Assembly: GCA_900541505.1 (NCBI GenBank)
Contig: UQKK01000012.1
Span: 1 to 64,000, forward strand
Origin: an uncultured Ruminococcus sp.
GTDB taxonomy: Bacteria > Bacillota > Clostridia > Lachnospirales > Lachnospiraceae
Reading direction: 5' to 3'
DNA: 64,000 bases
The notes under the pieces are model-generated. The model worked only from the letters and a program-made list of their open reading frames with translations. It ran no database searches and was not told the origin of the DNA. The translations under genes and the position numbers were made by a program. Shown piece after piece: positions 44,632-53,996 of this stretch; position 1 is the first letter of the stretch, and each line of letters begins with the position of its first letter.

Positions 44632-44661
44632 CCTAATTTCCTCACACGTACTAAAATCTTT

Positions 44662-45975
44662 TTAAAGAATTTCTATATTATCTCTATTTTCAATGTTTTT
44701 CATTACATTTTTCGTGTCAAAAATCGCGACTGCGTTTTTCTGAACCATTTCATAATCTACATTTGAATGTGCAGTAGTAATCATTACCAAATCATAAGAA
44801 GCCACAATCTTGTCATCGATCCTTTCAATGCCCTGGTGCTTTTCACCATGATATTTATATTCCTTAACCCATGGATCGTAAAAGTCTACATTCGCCAGTT
44901 CTTTTTTCAACTCTTCTATCACACGAAGCGCAGGGCTTTCTCTGTAGTCGTCAATATCCTGTTTATAAGCAACTCCAAGCACAAGGACTTTTGCTCCATT
45001 CATCGCTTTACCATGCCGGTTAAGAATTTTGCTTGCACGCTCTACACAGTACTCCGGCATTTTGTCATTAATCATCATGGAGCTTTCAATCATGGAGGTA
45101 TGGAAACCATACTCTCTTGCTTTCCAGCTCAAGTAATACGGGTCAAGCGGGATACAATGTCCACCTAATCCCGGTCCCGGATAAAACGCCTGGAAACCAT
45201 ATGGTTTTGTTTTTGCAGCATCAATAACCTCCCACATGCTGATTCCCATTTCTTTGCACAGCATAGTCAGTTCATTTACCAAACCAATATTAATATTTCT
45301 GTACGTATTTTCCAGTATCTTTTCCATTTCGGCTACTGCAGGAGAGGACACTTCATAAACTTCCCCTTCTAAAACAGCACGGTACATCGTTGCAATAACT
45401 TCTGTAGCATCTTTTCCAATAGCTCCAACAACTTTGGGAGTATTCTTTGTTTTGTAAATCAGATTGCCCGGATCCACACGTTCCGGAGAAAATCCCAGGT
45501 AAAAATCCTCCCCGCACTTTAATCCTGAACCTTCCTCTAAAATTGGTTTAATCAACTCTTCCGTCGTTCCAGGATATGTTGTAGATTCCAAAACTACCAT
45601 CGTCCCTTTTGTCAGATACTTTGAAATAGCTTCTGTAGAAGATTTCACATAACTGATATCTGGCTGCTGATGAGCATCCAAAGGAGTCGGAACACAGATA
45701 GCAACAAAATCAACATCCTTTACAAAGCTGAAATCCGTAGTCGCTTTCAGCATGCCTTGCTCCACCAGCGCTTTCAAATCACTATCCACAACATCGCCTA
45801 TATAATTATGACCTTCATTCACTAAATTTACTTTTGCTTCCTGTACATCAAAACCAATCGTTTTGAATCCTGCTTTTGCTTTCTCTACAGCAAGAGGAAG
45901 ACCCACATAACCAAGTCCAACCACTCCAACAGATAACTCTTTTTCCTCAATTTTTCTTAACAGTTCCTCTTTCAT
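44662..45975 (-). CDS. UDP-N-acetylhexosamine 6-dehydrogenase (WbpA/WecC-like)
   Basis: SVGVVGLGYVGLPLAVEKAK binds NAD; GPGLGGHCIPLDPYYL has the catalytic Cys; VLVLGVAYKQDIDDYRESPA starts the C-terminal UDP-binding domain. The four-electron oxidation makes the uronic acid and commits the sugar to the pathway. The start at 45975 (MKEELLRKIE) is chosen because AAGGAG lies six bases upstream; an in-frame ATG at 46017 touching the upstream stop lacks a binding site. Confidence 0.94.
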   Translation of the reverse strand: MKEELLRKIEEKELSVGVVGLGYVGLPLAVEKAKAGFKTIGFDVQEAKVNLVNEGHNYIGDVVDSDLKALVEQGMLKATTDFSFVKDVDFVAICVPTPLDAHQQPDISYVKSSTEAISKYLTKGTMVVLESTTYPGTTEELIKPILEEGSGLKCGEDFYLGFSPERVDPGNLIYKTKNTPKVVGAIGKDATEVIATMYRAVLEGEVYEVSSPAVAEMEKILENTYRNINIGLVNELTMLCKEMGISMWEVIDAAKTKPYGFQAFYPGPGLGGHCIPLDPYYLSWKAREYGFHTSMIESSMMINDKMPEYCVERASKILNRHGKAMNGAKVLVLGVAYKQDIDDYRESPALRVIEELKKELANVDFYDPWVKEYKYHGEKHQGIERIDDKIVASYDLVMITTAHSNVDYEMVQKNAVAIFDTKNVMKNIENRDNIEIL

Positions 45976-46016
45976 CCTTTTCTCCTTATCATTGAAATAT
46001 TTATATTTTTTTACCA

Positions 46017-47264
46017 TTAAGCCATGTAAGATACTAATATCTTTTCTATCTTATCAGATAATTTCTGATACTCATAACACCTTGCAGTCTGCTTGGCATT
46101 CTTACACTCTTTTTCATATTTTTCTTTCTTCATCTCTACATATCTTATAATAATATCCGCATACTGCTCTGTCCTTATTATATCCTCTTCCACACCGCAC
46201 TGATTCGCACGGATGATAGAATAACCCATCTTTACATTTGAACATATCGGTCTTCCGCTCGCCAGATATTCAAACTGCTTATTCTGGCTCCCTCCATATT
46301 TCCATGTAGAAGCCTGTTTATAGTTCAAAATATTAAGATTACTCTTAGACAGAATGTAGGGGACATATTTCTTTTCTACCTGTCCCTTAAAAATCACATT
46401 GTCTAATGCTTTTTCTTCACATTGTTGTTCCAATAATTTTTTATCTGTTCCATCCCCAAATATGAGAATTTTGACGTTTTCTTTTTTTCTTCTTTTTAGT
46501 TCTTCGCCTACTTCTACGAGAGTTCCGATATTATTTGCTCGTCTGACAGAACCCACATATACAACTTTAAATGATGTATCGTCTTCTAAATCGCTGTCTT
46601 TTAACTGATATTTTTGTCTGTTTTCCTCAAACTCCTCCAAATCCACCCCGTTATTCACATGATGCACCTTATTCAAATCTACGACCTTTTCCCAGCCTTT
46701 ATCACGTATGTAGTCTTTTCCGCCCTCCATCGTGAAAATGAGCTGGTCTGCCTTTTTATAAATCCACTTTTCCAGTTGATACAGTATCTGGATGATTGGA
46801 TTTTTTTTGGACATTCCATTGTATTCCACAATGGACTCCGGCCACAAATCCCGCACTTCCACTACCACCGGAATCTTATGTTTCCTCCCAAAGAGCAGTG
46901 CAAAGTACGCGACAAACAAATCCGGGGAGGAGGTATAAATCACATCCGGCTTCTGTTTTTTGTAAAACTGCTTCATGGTCTTCCATGTTTTAAACGGGAG
47001 GTCCATCATATTAAAGATTCTGTCCAGCCCGTTTCCTTTATAGTCCCTGCTCCTCACAAAGGTATATTCTACCCCGTCTTCCATCTCTTCCTTATAAAGA
47101 GATTTATCCCGAATCATATTGATATCTGTATTATGGATTTTACTGGAAGTAAAAATCATCACAGTATGTCCCTTTTTCTGAAGATATTTGGAAAAATAAT
47201 AATGTCTCACTAATCCGCCCATGCTCGGTGGTATCGCATAGTGATTCACAATCCATATGTTCAT
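46017..47264 (-). CDS. Glycosyltransferase family 4 (WbuB-like)
   Basis: The 415-residue protein opens MNIWIVNHYAIPPSMGGLVRH and has FKVVYVGSVRRANNIGTLVE and KQFEYLASGRPICSN, typical of the GT4 subgroup that often adds the second sugar of repeat units (WbuB type). It directly follows the initiating phosphoglycosyltransferase gene, matching a second-sugar role. Confidence 0.92.
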   Translation of the reverse strand: MNIWIVNHYAIPPSMGGLVRHYYFSKYLQKKGHTVMIFTSSKIHNTDINMIRDKSLYKEEMEDGVEYTFVRSRDYKGNGLDRIFNMMDLPFKTWKTMKQFYKKQKPDVIYTSSPDLFVAYFALLFGRKHKIPVVVEVRDLWPESIVEYNGMSKKNPIIQILYQLEKWIYKKADQLIFTMEGGKDYIRDKGWEKVVDLNKVHHVNNGVDLEEFEENRQKYQLKDSDLEDDTSFKVVYVGSVRRANNIGTLVEVGEELKRRKKENVKILIFGDGTDKKLLEQQCEEKALDNVIFKGQVEKKYVPYILSKSNLNILNYKQASTWKYGGSQNKQFEYLASGRPICSNVKMGYSIIRANQCGVEEDIIRTEQYADIIIRYVEMKKEKYEKECKNAKQTARCYEYQKLSDKIEKILVSYMA

Positions 47265-47287
47265 CGAGATTTCTCCTTTATTGCCTG

Positions 47288-47983
47288 TTACTTCACCACT
47301 GCCACTACGGTAGCAATCATGGTCTTTATATCCTGCCAGAAGCTGAAGTGTTCAATTGCCTGCAAATTATACTTCATTTTTTCCGGCAGTATTTTTTCTA
47401 CATACACCTGGTCCGCATCCTGCGCTGACTCCAGAAGTTTTTCTTCATCTTTATATTCGATGCTCGCCAGAGAGGTCACGCCCGCGGGAAGCAGCAGTGT
47501 CGCCTTCATTTCATCGGTATAATGTCTGACGTACTTCTCTACTTCCGGTCTTGTCCCCACAAAGGTCATATCACCCGCGAGAATATTTAGCAGCTGGGGC
47601 AGTTCGTCCAGGCGGCAGCCTCTTAACGCCTTCCCTGCTTTGGTCACTCTCGCATCTCCTTTTGTTGTCACCTGAGTTCCCATCTTATCCGCATTGTTGA
47701 CCATGGTACGGAACTTAAAAATGCGAAAGGTCCTCCCATACGTGGTCACGCGGACCTGGCGGAAAAATACAGGTCCTTTGGAGTCTGTCTTTATCCACAC
47801 TGCTAAGATGAGCAGCACCGGCAACAATAGAATCAGAAGCAGACCTGCGGCTATTATATCAAAGATACGCTTCAGAAGCAAACTTCCTCTATGTTTTTTC
47901 AGAATTTCATAATACTTTCTGACCGCTTCTGTCTGCATATCTTTGGGAAGGTTTTCCCACTTTTTCATGCTCTGTTTCCTCAC
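47288..47983 (-). CDS. Undecaprenyl-phosphate sugar phosphotransferase (initiating PGT, PglC-like)
   Basis: A hydrophobic segment (residues about 38-62) precedes KFRTMVNNADKMG, RGCRLDELPQLLNILAGDM (catalytic Asp-Glu) and FVGTRPEVEKYV, the core of monotopic phosphoglycosyltransferases. It starts the lipid-linked repeat unit. The first start is a GTG at 47983 with a short spacer; an ATG five codons later has GAGG nine bases before it, so either start is possible. It follows the dehydratase and aminotransferase genes, suggesting a 4-amino-4,6-dideoxy sugar as first sugar. Confidence 0.93.
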   Translation of the reverse strand: MRKQSMKKWENLPKDMQTEAVRKYYEILKKHRGSLLLKRIFDIIAAGLLLILLLPVLLILAVWIKTDSKGPVFFRQVRVTTYGRTFRIFKFRTMVNNADKMGTQVTTKGDARVTKAGKALRGCRLDELPQLLNILAGDMTFVGTRPEVEKYVRHYTDEMKATLLLPAGVTSLASIEYKDEEKLLESAQDADQVYVEKILPEKMKYNLQAIEHFSFWQDIKTMIATVVAVVK

Positions 47984-48065
47984 TTTTCCTTTTTTATGTC
48001 AAGCGCATCCGGCAGGATATCCGCTTTTCTCCAAAAAGGGCACGCTTCTTTCGCAGCTTTTTTGC

Positions 48066-49268
48066 TCACCGGAGACTTTGCCTGAACGTCTCTATGACAT
48101 ACTGCACTTCCTCGTCTGTCAGTTTGGTGTGTAGAGGCAGTGTAATCTCGTTTTCAAACATGGCATATGCATTGGGATAATCTGCAATGTCAAATCCGAG
48201 GTTTTTGTACGCGCTCAGCAGAGGCAGCGGCTTATAGTGCACATTGGTCGCTACGCCGGCTTCCGCCATTTTTGTGATAATCTGATTGCATTCCTCCCTG
48301 GTCTTACCGCACAGCCGTACCAGATACAAATGTCCGCTGGAAGAAAAATCTTCACCGTAATGCTTAAGTACTTTTACATTCAGTCCTTCCAGACCTTTAT
48401 CATACATCCCGATAATCTGTCTTCTTCTGTTCAAAATCTCCGGATACCGTTTCAACTGCACCAAACCGATGGAAGCCATGATATCTGTCATATTACACTT
48501 GAAATAGGGTTCCACAATATCATATTCCCAGGCGCCAAGCTGTGTTTTTGCCAGTGCATCCTTTGACTGTCCGTGGAGGGACAAGAGCATATATTGTTTA
48601 TACAGTTCCTCGTTGTCCACACCGTCGATATTTTTCCACACAACTGCCCCGCCCTCTGCTGTAGTGAGGTTTTTCACCGCGTGGAAGGAAAAGCTGGTGA
48701 AATCTGCCAGTTCTCCGCTGTGTTTTCCCTCTCTCACTGCACCGAATGCGTGAGCGCCGTCAGCGACAACGGCAATCCTGCCCATTTTTTTCTGTATCTC
48801 AGAATTTGGGTGGAACAGGTTCTTTTTCTTTTCTGCAATCTCAAAAATTCTATCGTAATCGCAAATCACACCGCCCAAGTCTACGGGAATGATTGCTTTT
48901 GTCTTCTCTGTGATGGCGGCTTCCAGCTTTTCATAGTCCATCTCATAGGAGTCGGGTGCCACATCGACCAGCACAATCTTCGCTCCCACATGATGAATCA
49001 CGCTGGCAGAAGCTGTATATGTGTAGGCGCTGGTAATCACTTCATCTCCAGGTCCGATTCCCAGCACCCGCAGGGTCATCTCGGAACACGCTGTTGCCGA
49101 ATTGAGACAGACCGCCCTGTCTGTATGGCAGTATTCTGCAATCTGTTTTTCAAAAAGTTTTGTCTTCGGTCCGGTGGTAATCCACCCGCTCCGAAGGGTA
49201 TCAGTCACCTCTGCAATTTCCTCTTCTGTGATATCCGGAGGGGAAAATGCGATATGCATATTTTTCAT
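48066..49268 (-). CDS. PLP-dependent aminotransferase (DegT/DnrJ/EryC1/StrS; PglE-like)
   Basis: The 400-residue protein has CLNSATACSEMTLRVLGI (phosphate-binding loop), VVADGAHAFGAV (Asp) and FSFHAVKNLTTAEGGAVVW, where Lys binds PLP. It resembles PglE/PseC-type enzymes that aminate the 4-keto group made by a UDP-GlcNAc dehydratase. The dehydratase gene lies four bases upstream, which supports this. Confidence 0.92.
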   Translation of the reverse strand: MKNMHIAFSPPDITEEEIAEVTDTLRSGWITTGPKTKLFEKQIAEYCHTDRAVCLNSATACSEMTLRVLGIGPGDEVITSAYTYTASASVIHHVGAKIVLVDVAPDSYEMDYEKLEAAITEKTKAIIPVDLGGVICDYDRIFEIAEKKKNLFHPNSEIQKKMGRIAVVADGAHAFGAVREGKHSGELADFTSFSFHAVKNLTTAEGGAVVWKNIDGVDNEELYKQYMLLSLHGQSKDALAKTQLGAWEYDIVEPYFKCNMTDIMASIGLVQLKRYPEILNRRRQIIGMYDKGLEGLNVKVLKHYGEDFSSSGHLYLVRLCGKTREECNQIITKMAEAGVATNVHYKPLPLLSAYKNLGFDIADYPNAYAMFENEITLPLHTKLTDEEVQYVIETFRQSLR

Positions 49269-49272
49269 TTTG

Positions 49273-51213
49273 TCAGTCCTCCATAACTCTTTTCTCGTGA
49301 CTTGCTTTTCCGAGACTCACCAATTCTTTGTAAACTTCCTCGTCACGCTCTTTATCTTCTGGTCTGATATGATAGGTCGGCACAATGCGGGACACAATCT
49401 CTTTTACGTCCCGTCGCTCTTCCGATGCCGCCTCCTCCAGCAGTTTTAGCTCACTTAAGAAATGCACCTCATTAAACTCCAGGGGTTTTCCAACATAAAT
49501 CAGGTTGTTCGCTGTCTTCTGAAGTCCTTCTTCTTTCGTCAGTATCTCCTCATACAGCTTTTCTCCCGGACGAAGACCTGTGTAGACGATATCCATATCT
49601 ACTCCTAAAGTATACCCCGAAAGACGAATCAGATTCTTCGCCAAATCTGCAATTTTCACCGGTTCTCCCATATCCAGGACGAAAATCTCCCCGCCTTTGG
49701 CGTAGGCGCCCGCCTGGAGCACCAGGGAAACCGCCTCCGGTATTGTCATAAAGTAGCGGATGATGTCCGGATGGGTAACTGTGATGGGACCACCCTCTGC
49801 CATCTGTTTTTTGAACAGAGGGATGACACTTCCATTGCTTCCCAGTACATTTCCAAAGCGCACTGCCACAAACTCTGTGTGGGAATATCTGCTGAAGGTC
49901 TGGATAATCATCTCGCACAGACGCTTGGAAGCGCCCATAATGTTTGTCGGATTCACCGCTTTATCTGTAGAAATCAACACAAATTTCTTTACGCCGAACT
50001 TGTCCGCAGCTCTCGCTGTCTTGTACGTACCGAACACATTGTTCTTGATTGCCTCGTTGGGGCTGTCCTCCATCAGCGGCACATGCTTGTGCGCAGCCGC
50101 ATGGTACACCACATCCGGACGGTACAAATCCATTACACTCTCAATTCGCTTCGTATTTCGCACGGAGCCGATGAGGACTTCCAGCTTCAGCGCCGGATAT
50201 TTTTTCTTCAGTTCCTGCTGGATGTCGTAAGCATTGTTTTCATAAATATCAAAAATAATCAGCATACGCGGACCATGCGCCGCAATCTGGCGGCAGAGTT
50301 CGCTTCCGATGGAGCCGCCCCCGCCTGTCACCATAACGACTTTATTGCGCACATAGCCGGAAATACTGTCGATATCAATTTTAATCGTGTCTCTGCCGAG
50401 CAAGTCTTCGATGGACACTTCCCGTAATTTAGAGACACTCACTTCCTCGGTGATAAGCTGGTACACGCCGGGAAGGACTTTCAGCTTACACTCTGTCTCG
50501 TTGCAGATGCGTAAGATATCCCTGGTATCCTTCGCAGTGGCGGACGGAATCGCCAGAATAATTTCATCTACATTATATTTTTTTGCGCACTCTTTGATTC
50601 TCGTGCGGTCGCCTACGATGCGGACCCCGCGGATATATTTCCCTTTTTTGGAAGGATTGTCATCGATGACACAGACCACGTTCCGGTTGAGGTGGCGGCT
50701 TGTCTTCATTTCTGTGATAATGATATTTCCCGCCTCGCCGGCTCCGATTACCATGGTATTGACCGGTCTCTTCCCGGTCTTCATAAGCCCGCGTTTCAGC
50801 ACATGGAGTACACGATAGGAAAACCGTGTAGCAAAGGTTGTCATGGTCAGGAAGAAGAAGTAAAATACATGGAAACTTCTCGGCACTGCCAGATACAGAA
50901 AGCTCATTCCCAGTGCCTGGAACGCTGTGGAGAGCAGACTTGCCCCTACAATCAGCACTGCCTCATGCATGCTGGCATAAGACCAGACACGGTTATAGAG
51001 ATTTAACAAAAGGAAAATCACGAGAGTTGTCACAACATTTATAACCACATAAGAATCTACGCTCGACATATATTCTTCGGGTACCCAGCTGTAATCTATT
51101 TTGAAACGTATGATTAAAGCAAGATAGGAATCAAAGATAATCGTAAGGATATCTACGATAAACAACAAAGCCATTCTCGCCCTTGAAGTTTTTAGACTAA
51201 ATATGTTTTTCAT
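49273..51213 (-). CDS. Membrane-bound UDP-GlcNAc 4,6-dehydratase (PglF/CapD/WbpM-like)
   Basis: Four membrane spans (residues about 12-120) lead to a CoA-binding-like Rossmann domain (TMVIGAGEAGNIIITEM) and then the SDR dehydratase domain starting NKVVMVTGGGGSIGSELCRQI. STDKAVNPTNIMGASKRLCE covers the catalytic region, with Met in place of the usual Tyr, as in WbpM relatives. It makes UDP-4-keto-6-deoxy-GlcNAc. It is the first gene of the right-hand capsule operon, behind the promoter at 51273-51301. GAGAGG lies before the ATG. Confidence 0.94.
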   Translation of the reverse strand: MKNIFSLKTSRARMALLFIVDILTIIFDSYLALIIRFKIDYSWVPEEYMSSVDSYVVINVVTTLVIFLLLNLYNRVWSYASMHEAVLIVGASLLSTAFQALGMSFLYLAVPRSFHVFYFFFLTMTTFATRFSYRVLHVLKRGLMKTGKRPVNTMVIGAGEAGNIIITEMKTSRHLNRNVVCVIDDNPSKKGKYIRGVRIVGDRTRIKECAKKYNVDEIILAIPSATAKDTRDILRICNETECKLKVLPGVYQLITEEVSVSKLREVSIEDLLGRDTIKIDIDSISGYVRNKVVMVTGGGGSIGSELCRQIAAHGPRMLIIFDIYENNAYDIQQELKKKYPALKLEVLIGSVRNTKRIESVMDLYRPDVVYHAAAHKHVPLMEDSPNEAIKNNVFGTYKTARAADKFGVKKFVLISTDKAVNPTNIMGASKRLCEMIIQTFSRYSHTEFVAVRFGNVLGSNGSVIPLFKKQMAEGGPITVTHPDIIRYFMTIPEAVSLVLQAGAYAKGGEIFVLDMGEPVKIADLAKNLIRLSGYTLGVDMDIVYTGLRPGEKLYEEILTKEEGLQKTANNLIYVGKPLEFNEVHFLSELKLLEEAASEERRDVKEIVSRIVPTYHIRPEDKERDEEVYKELVSLGKASHEKRVMED

Positions 51214-51272
51214 AATCGTTCCTCTCCGGTTATATTGTTACAAATTATTACAACTTTTTTACATACTATAAT

Positions 51273-51301
51273 ATCATACCAAATTTCCTGAAATTATACA
51301 A
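51273..51301 (-). promoter_or_regulatory. Promoter of the right-hand capsule operon
   Basis: TTGTAT (51296-51301) and TATGAT (51273-51278, five of six) are 17 bp apart on the minus strand, about 60 bp before the dehydratase ATG. No intervening terminators were noticed in the roughly 21-kb gene run that follows, so it may drive much of the operon. Confidence 0.6.
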
Positions 51302-51355
51302 TGACTATCTGGTGAAAAAATGCATAGATATTGTGGATTTTACGTCAAAAACACA

Positions 51356-51393
51356 GCAAAAAGCACAAGAACCTTTGTTTTATGCTCTTGTGC
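51356..51393 (-). terminator. Rho-independent terminator after the LCP gene
   Basis: GCACAAGA (minus strand, at 51386-51393) pairs with TCTTGTGC (51363-51370) around a 15-base loop, followed by TTTTTG (to about 51357). It lies 14 bp after the LCP stop and ends that operon just before the capsule promoter. Confidence 0.85.
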
Positions 51394-51406
51394 CCCTCTT
51401 TGCTTT

Positions 51407-52945
51407 TTAATTTAATTCCTCTCCATCCGGCAGTATACCGTCTTCTTCTTCCACGATATTTATCAAATCAATAATCTCATCCACCTGGTCGTAATCCGGT
51501 TCCACGATGGACAGCGGTGTATCACCGCTGGAGTAGCAGTATCCCTCGCTGTTGTACCCCTCTGCCGCGACAGACTGAATCGTCCATTTTTCTCCCTTAT
51601 TGAGCTGATGCTTGATAAGTGCATTTATCTGCTCCTGGGACATGTTCGTCTCCACGTCCTTGCTCACCTGGTTCATGATGCTGGTGGCTTTGAGAAGCAT
51701 CGTCGGAGACAGACATTTCTTCAGCATCGCGGTGATGACTGCCTGCTGGTTCTTTCCTCTCTGGTTATCTCCATCTGCCAGATTCTGACGTTCTCTTGAG
51801 AATGCCAGCGCCTGCTCGCCGTTGAAGTGGTTCATGCCTTCCTGGACATCCATGATATATTCGGAATCCGGGCTGGTCGTAAACGCATATTCGGAGTAAA
51901 CATCAATACCTCCCAGAGTATCTACAATATCGATAAGTGAGGTGAAGTTCAGTCTCGCGTAATAATTGATATCTGTCTCGTACAGTTCTCCCAGTGTCGC
52001 CATGGAAGCATCGATTCCATAGGTACCCGCGTGGGTCAGTTTATCCGGCATTCCCTGCGAAATTCCCGGAATCGGCACGTAGTAATCCCGCGGAGTCGTT
52101 ACCAGAAGTATCTGATGGGTCGTCGGATTTACTACCGCAATGATATTGACATCACTCCGGCTTGTCTCCGACACATCTCCGTACACATCAATACCGCTGA
52201 TATATACGGTAAACGGTTCTTTCGTAATACTGTCATCAGTGTCGCTGCCGCCGAAATCCAACTGTACCCGGATATCATGGCTGTAGATGATTTTTACCAT
52301 ATCGCCAAACTCCGGCACTGCCTCTTCCATCAAACTAGTATAGGCCTGATTGTAGACAATGGCGTCAACCTCACCGTCACGCAGCGCCACTGCCTGCTTC
52401 TGGACGGATTCATATTCGAAAGCATTGATATCTGTCCCCAGCTCCTCCTGGATATCCGACACTGCCGCCTGCATATTGTCAGAGCCTGTCTTGAACTGTA
52501 CACCGAAGCTGTAATCTGCCGCGTCCTCCAAAGCTTCCGCAGGGTCATCTTTCAGAACCGCCACAACCATTTTATCTACTTTGAAGCCGCCGCTGGTAAT
52601 CTTGCCAATCATATCGTTCGCCTGCGCCACATAATAGGAACCCGTGAGCATGACCATCGTCATAAGCAGGCTGAATATTTTTCCCGGCACTCCCCGCCTG
52701 CGGCGTACCATCTGTGAACTGAAAGTAATGCACCACAGCAGAAACAAAAATGCCGCTATCAATGTGAGAAATTTGGTTGGGAGCATCCCCAGGAGATAAA
52801 CTACGAGCATCAGCAGGGCGCTGGCAACCGTCTGAAGAACGATACAAAATGTCCCAAAACGGTTTCGCTTAGAGCGCCTTGCGTATTTATCTGTATTTCT
52901 TTTCCTTCGTGAGGCAGATGCTGCCTGCTTCCTTTGTCTTGCCAT
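51407..52945 (-). CDS. LytR-CpsA-Psr (LCP) family glycopolymer transferase
   Basis: A basic N-terminus and two or three membrane spans (residues about 30-100) precede an accessory region (about 115-225) resembling half of a solute-binding fold, then the LCP domain: YISGIDVYGD, SDVNIIAVVNP, LVTTPRDYYVPIPG, GIDVYSEYAF and ALAFSRERQNLADGDNQRG, with the conserved Arg and Asp residues that bind polyprenyl pyrophosphate. LCP enzymes attach teichoic acids or capsule to peptidoglycan. The start at 52945 (MARQRKQ) has AAGGGAG five bases before it. It ends next to the capsule operon, whose product is the likely substrate. Confidence 0.93.
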   Translation of the reverse strand: MARQRKQAASASRRKRNTDKYARRSKRNRFGTFCIVLQTVASALLMLVVYLLGMLPTKFLTLIAAFLFLLWCITFSSQMVRRRRGVPGKIFSLLMTMVMLTGSYYVAQANDMIGKITSGGFKVDKMVVAVLKDDPAEALEDAADYSFGVQFKTGSDNMQAAVSDIQEELGTDINAFEYESVQKQAVALRDGEVDAIVYNQAYTSLMEEAVPEFGDMVKIIYSHDIRVQLDFGGSDTDDSITKEPFTVYISGIDVYGDVSETSRSDVNIIAVVNPTTHQILLVTTPRDYYVPIPGISQGMPDKLTHAGTYGIDASMATLGELYETDINYYARLNFTSLIDIVDTLGGIDVYSEYAFTTSPDSEYIMDVQEGMNHFNGEQALAFSRERQNLADGDNQRGKNQQAVITAMLKKCLSPTMLLKATSIMNQVSKDVETNMSQEQINALIKHQLNKGEKWTIQSVAAEGYNSEGYCYSSGDTPLSIVEPDYDQVDEIIDLINIVEEEDGILPDGEELN

Positions 52946-53033
52946 TTTAACTCCCTTTTCTTGTTTTATCCTCAACCGCATCAGAACCGTTGATTAAGCT
53001 GCCAAGGCACTGCTGTTTTTTCAAACTACACTT

Positions 53034-53954
53034 TTATAGCGCAAATAACCGGGAAGGATAAACGCCTTCCTCTATCAAGCCCCTTATCGCCTCGACTACA
53101 CTTTCTTTATCTTCTTTATACGTCACTCCAAACCACTGGTCCTGGGAGCGCAAAACTTTGACTTCTATTTTGTCCTCCGCCAACAGATTCCCGATAATCG
53201 TCGGGAGCAGATACTCCGACTTCAAATCATCTGCTGCTGTGCGGCTCAAAAATTCATCAAACCCTGATTCCAGTATATCAAAAAACGCAGGAGTGAGTCC
53301 CCACATATTCATAGAGACTGAGAGATTTTCATCCAGCACGGTCTCCCCCTCTTCCGTGCGGATGACAGCCCTGTCACCCTCTTTTTCTATATTATGCGTC
53401 TCTGTAATGTCCTTAAGCTTTCCGTCTTCTGTAACATGACAGACGCCGCGGGTCACACCGCCATTGTCGCTGAGTGTATTCTTAAGCACAAAGCTGACCA
53501 TACAAGCCTGTATTCTATCAGTTTTCGAAAAGGTTGTCAAATACTGGTACGCTTTGACGAATGCCTCTTTTCCGTAATAATCATCTGCATTGATGACCAA
53601 AAACGGAGAATCCACCACTTCTTTACAGCAGAGGATTGCCTGCCCGGTTCCCCAGGGCTTCGTCCTGTCTGCAAAGCGCTCTCTGTATTGCTGCGGTATA
53701 TCACCGGTCTCCTGGTAGGCATACCCCACCTCCGCGATTTTCTCGATGCGGTTCCCGATGATTTCTTTGAAATCCTTTTCCAAATCTCTGCGGATTACAA
53801 ACACGATTTTGTCAAATCCGGCTTCCAGCGCATCGTAGATGGAGTAATCCATGATAATCTCGCCGTTCGGTCCTACCGGCTCCAACTGCTTGATTCCGCC
53901 TCCGAACCTGCTCCCTATCCCTGCAGCCATGATAACAAGTGTCGCTTTGCTCAT
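53034..53954 (-). CDS. Sugar-phosphate nucleotidyltransferase-like protein
   Basis: TLVIMAAGIGSRFGGGIKQLEPVG is the nucleotide-binding signature of NTP transferases and FLVINADDYYGKEAF contains the metal-binding Asp. The 306 residues lack a clear second domain. The product is probably an NDP-sugar, but neither base nor sugar is evident. AAAAGGAG precedes the ATG. It lies between the HPr and LCP genes in one direction. Confidence 0.88.
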   Translation of the reverse strand: MSKATLVIMAAGIGSRFGGGIKQLEPVGPNGEIIMDYSIYDALEAGFDKIVFVIRRDLEKDFKEIIGNRIEKIAEVGYAYQETGDIPQQYRERFADRTKPWGTGQAILCCKEVVDSPFLVINADDYYGKEAFVKAYQYLTTFSKTDRIQACMVSFVLKNTLSDNGGVTRGVCHVTEDGKLKDITETHNIEKEGDRAVIRTEEGETVLDENLSVSMNMWGLTPAFFDILESGFDEFLSRTAADDLKSEYLLPTIIGNLLAEDKIEVKVLRSQDQWFGVTYKEDKESVVEAIRGLIEEGVYPSRLFAL

Positions 53955-53996
53955 ACCTTTTCTCCTTTTCCTACATCAGCAGATATGTCCGCTCTT

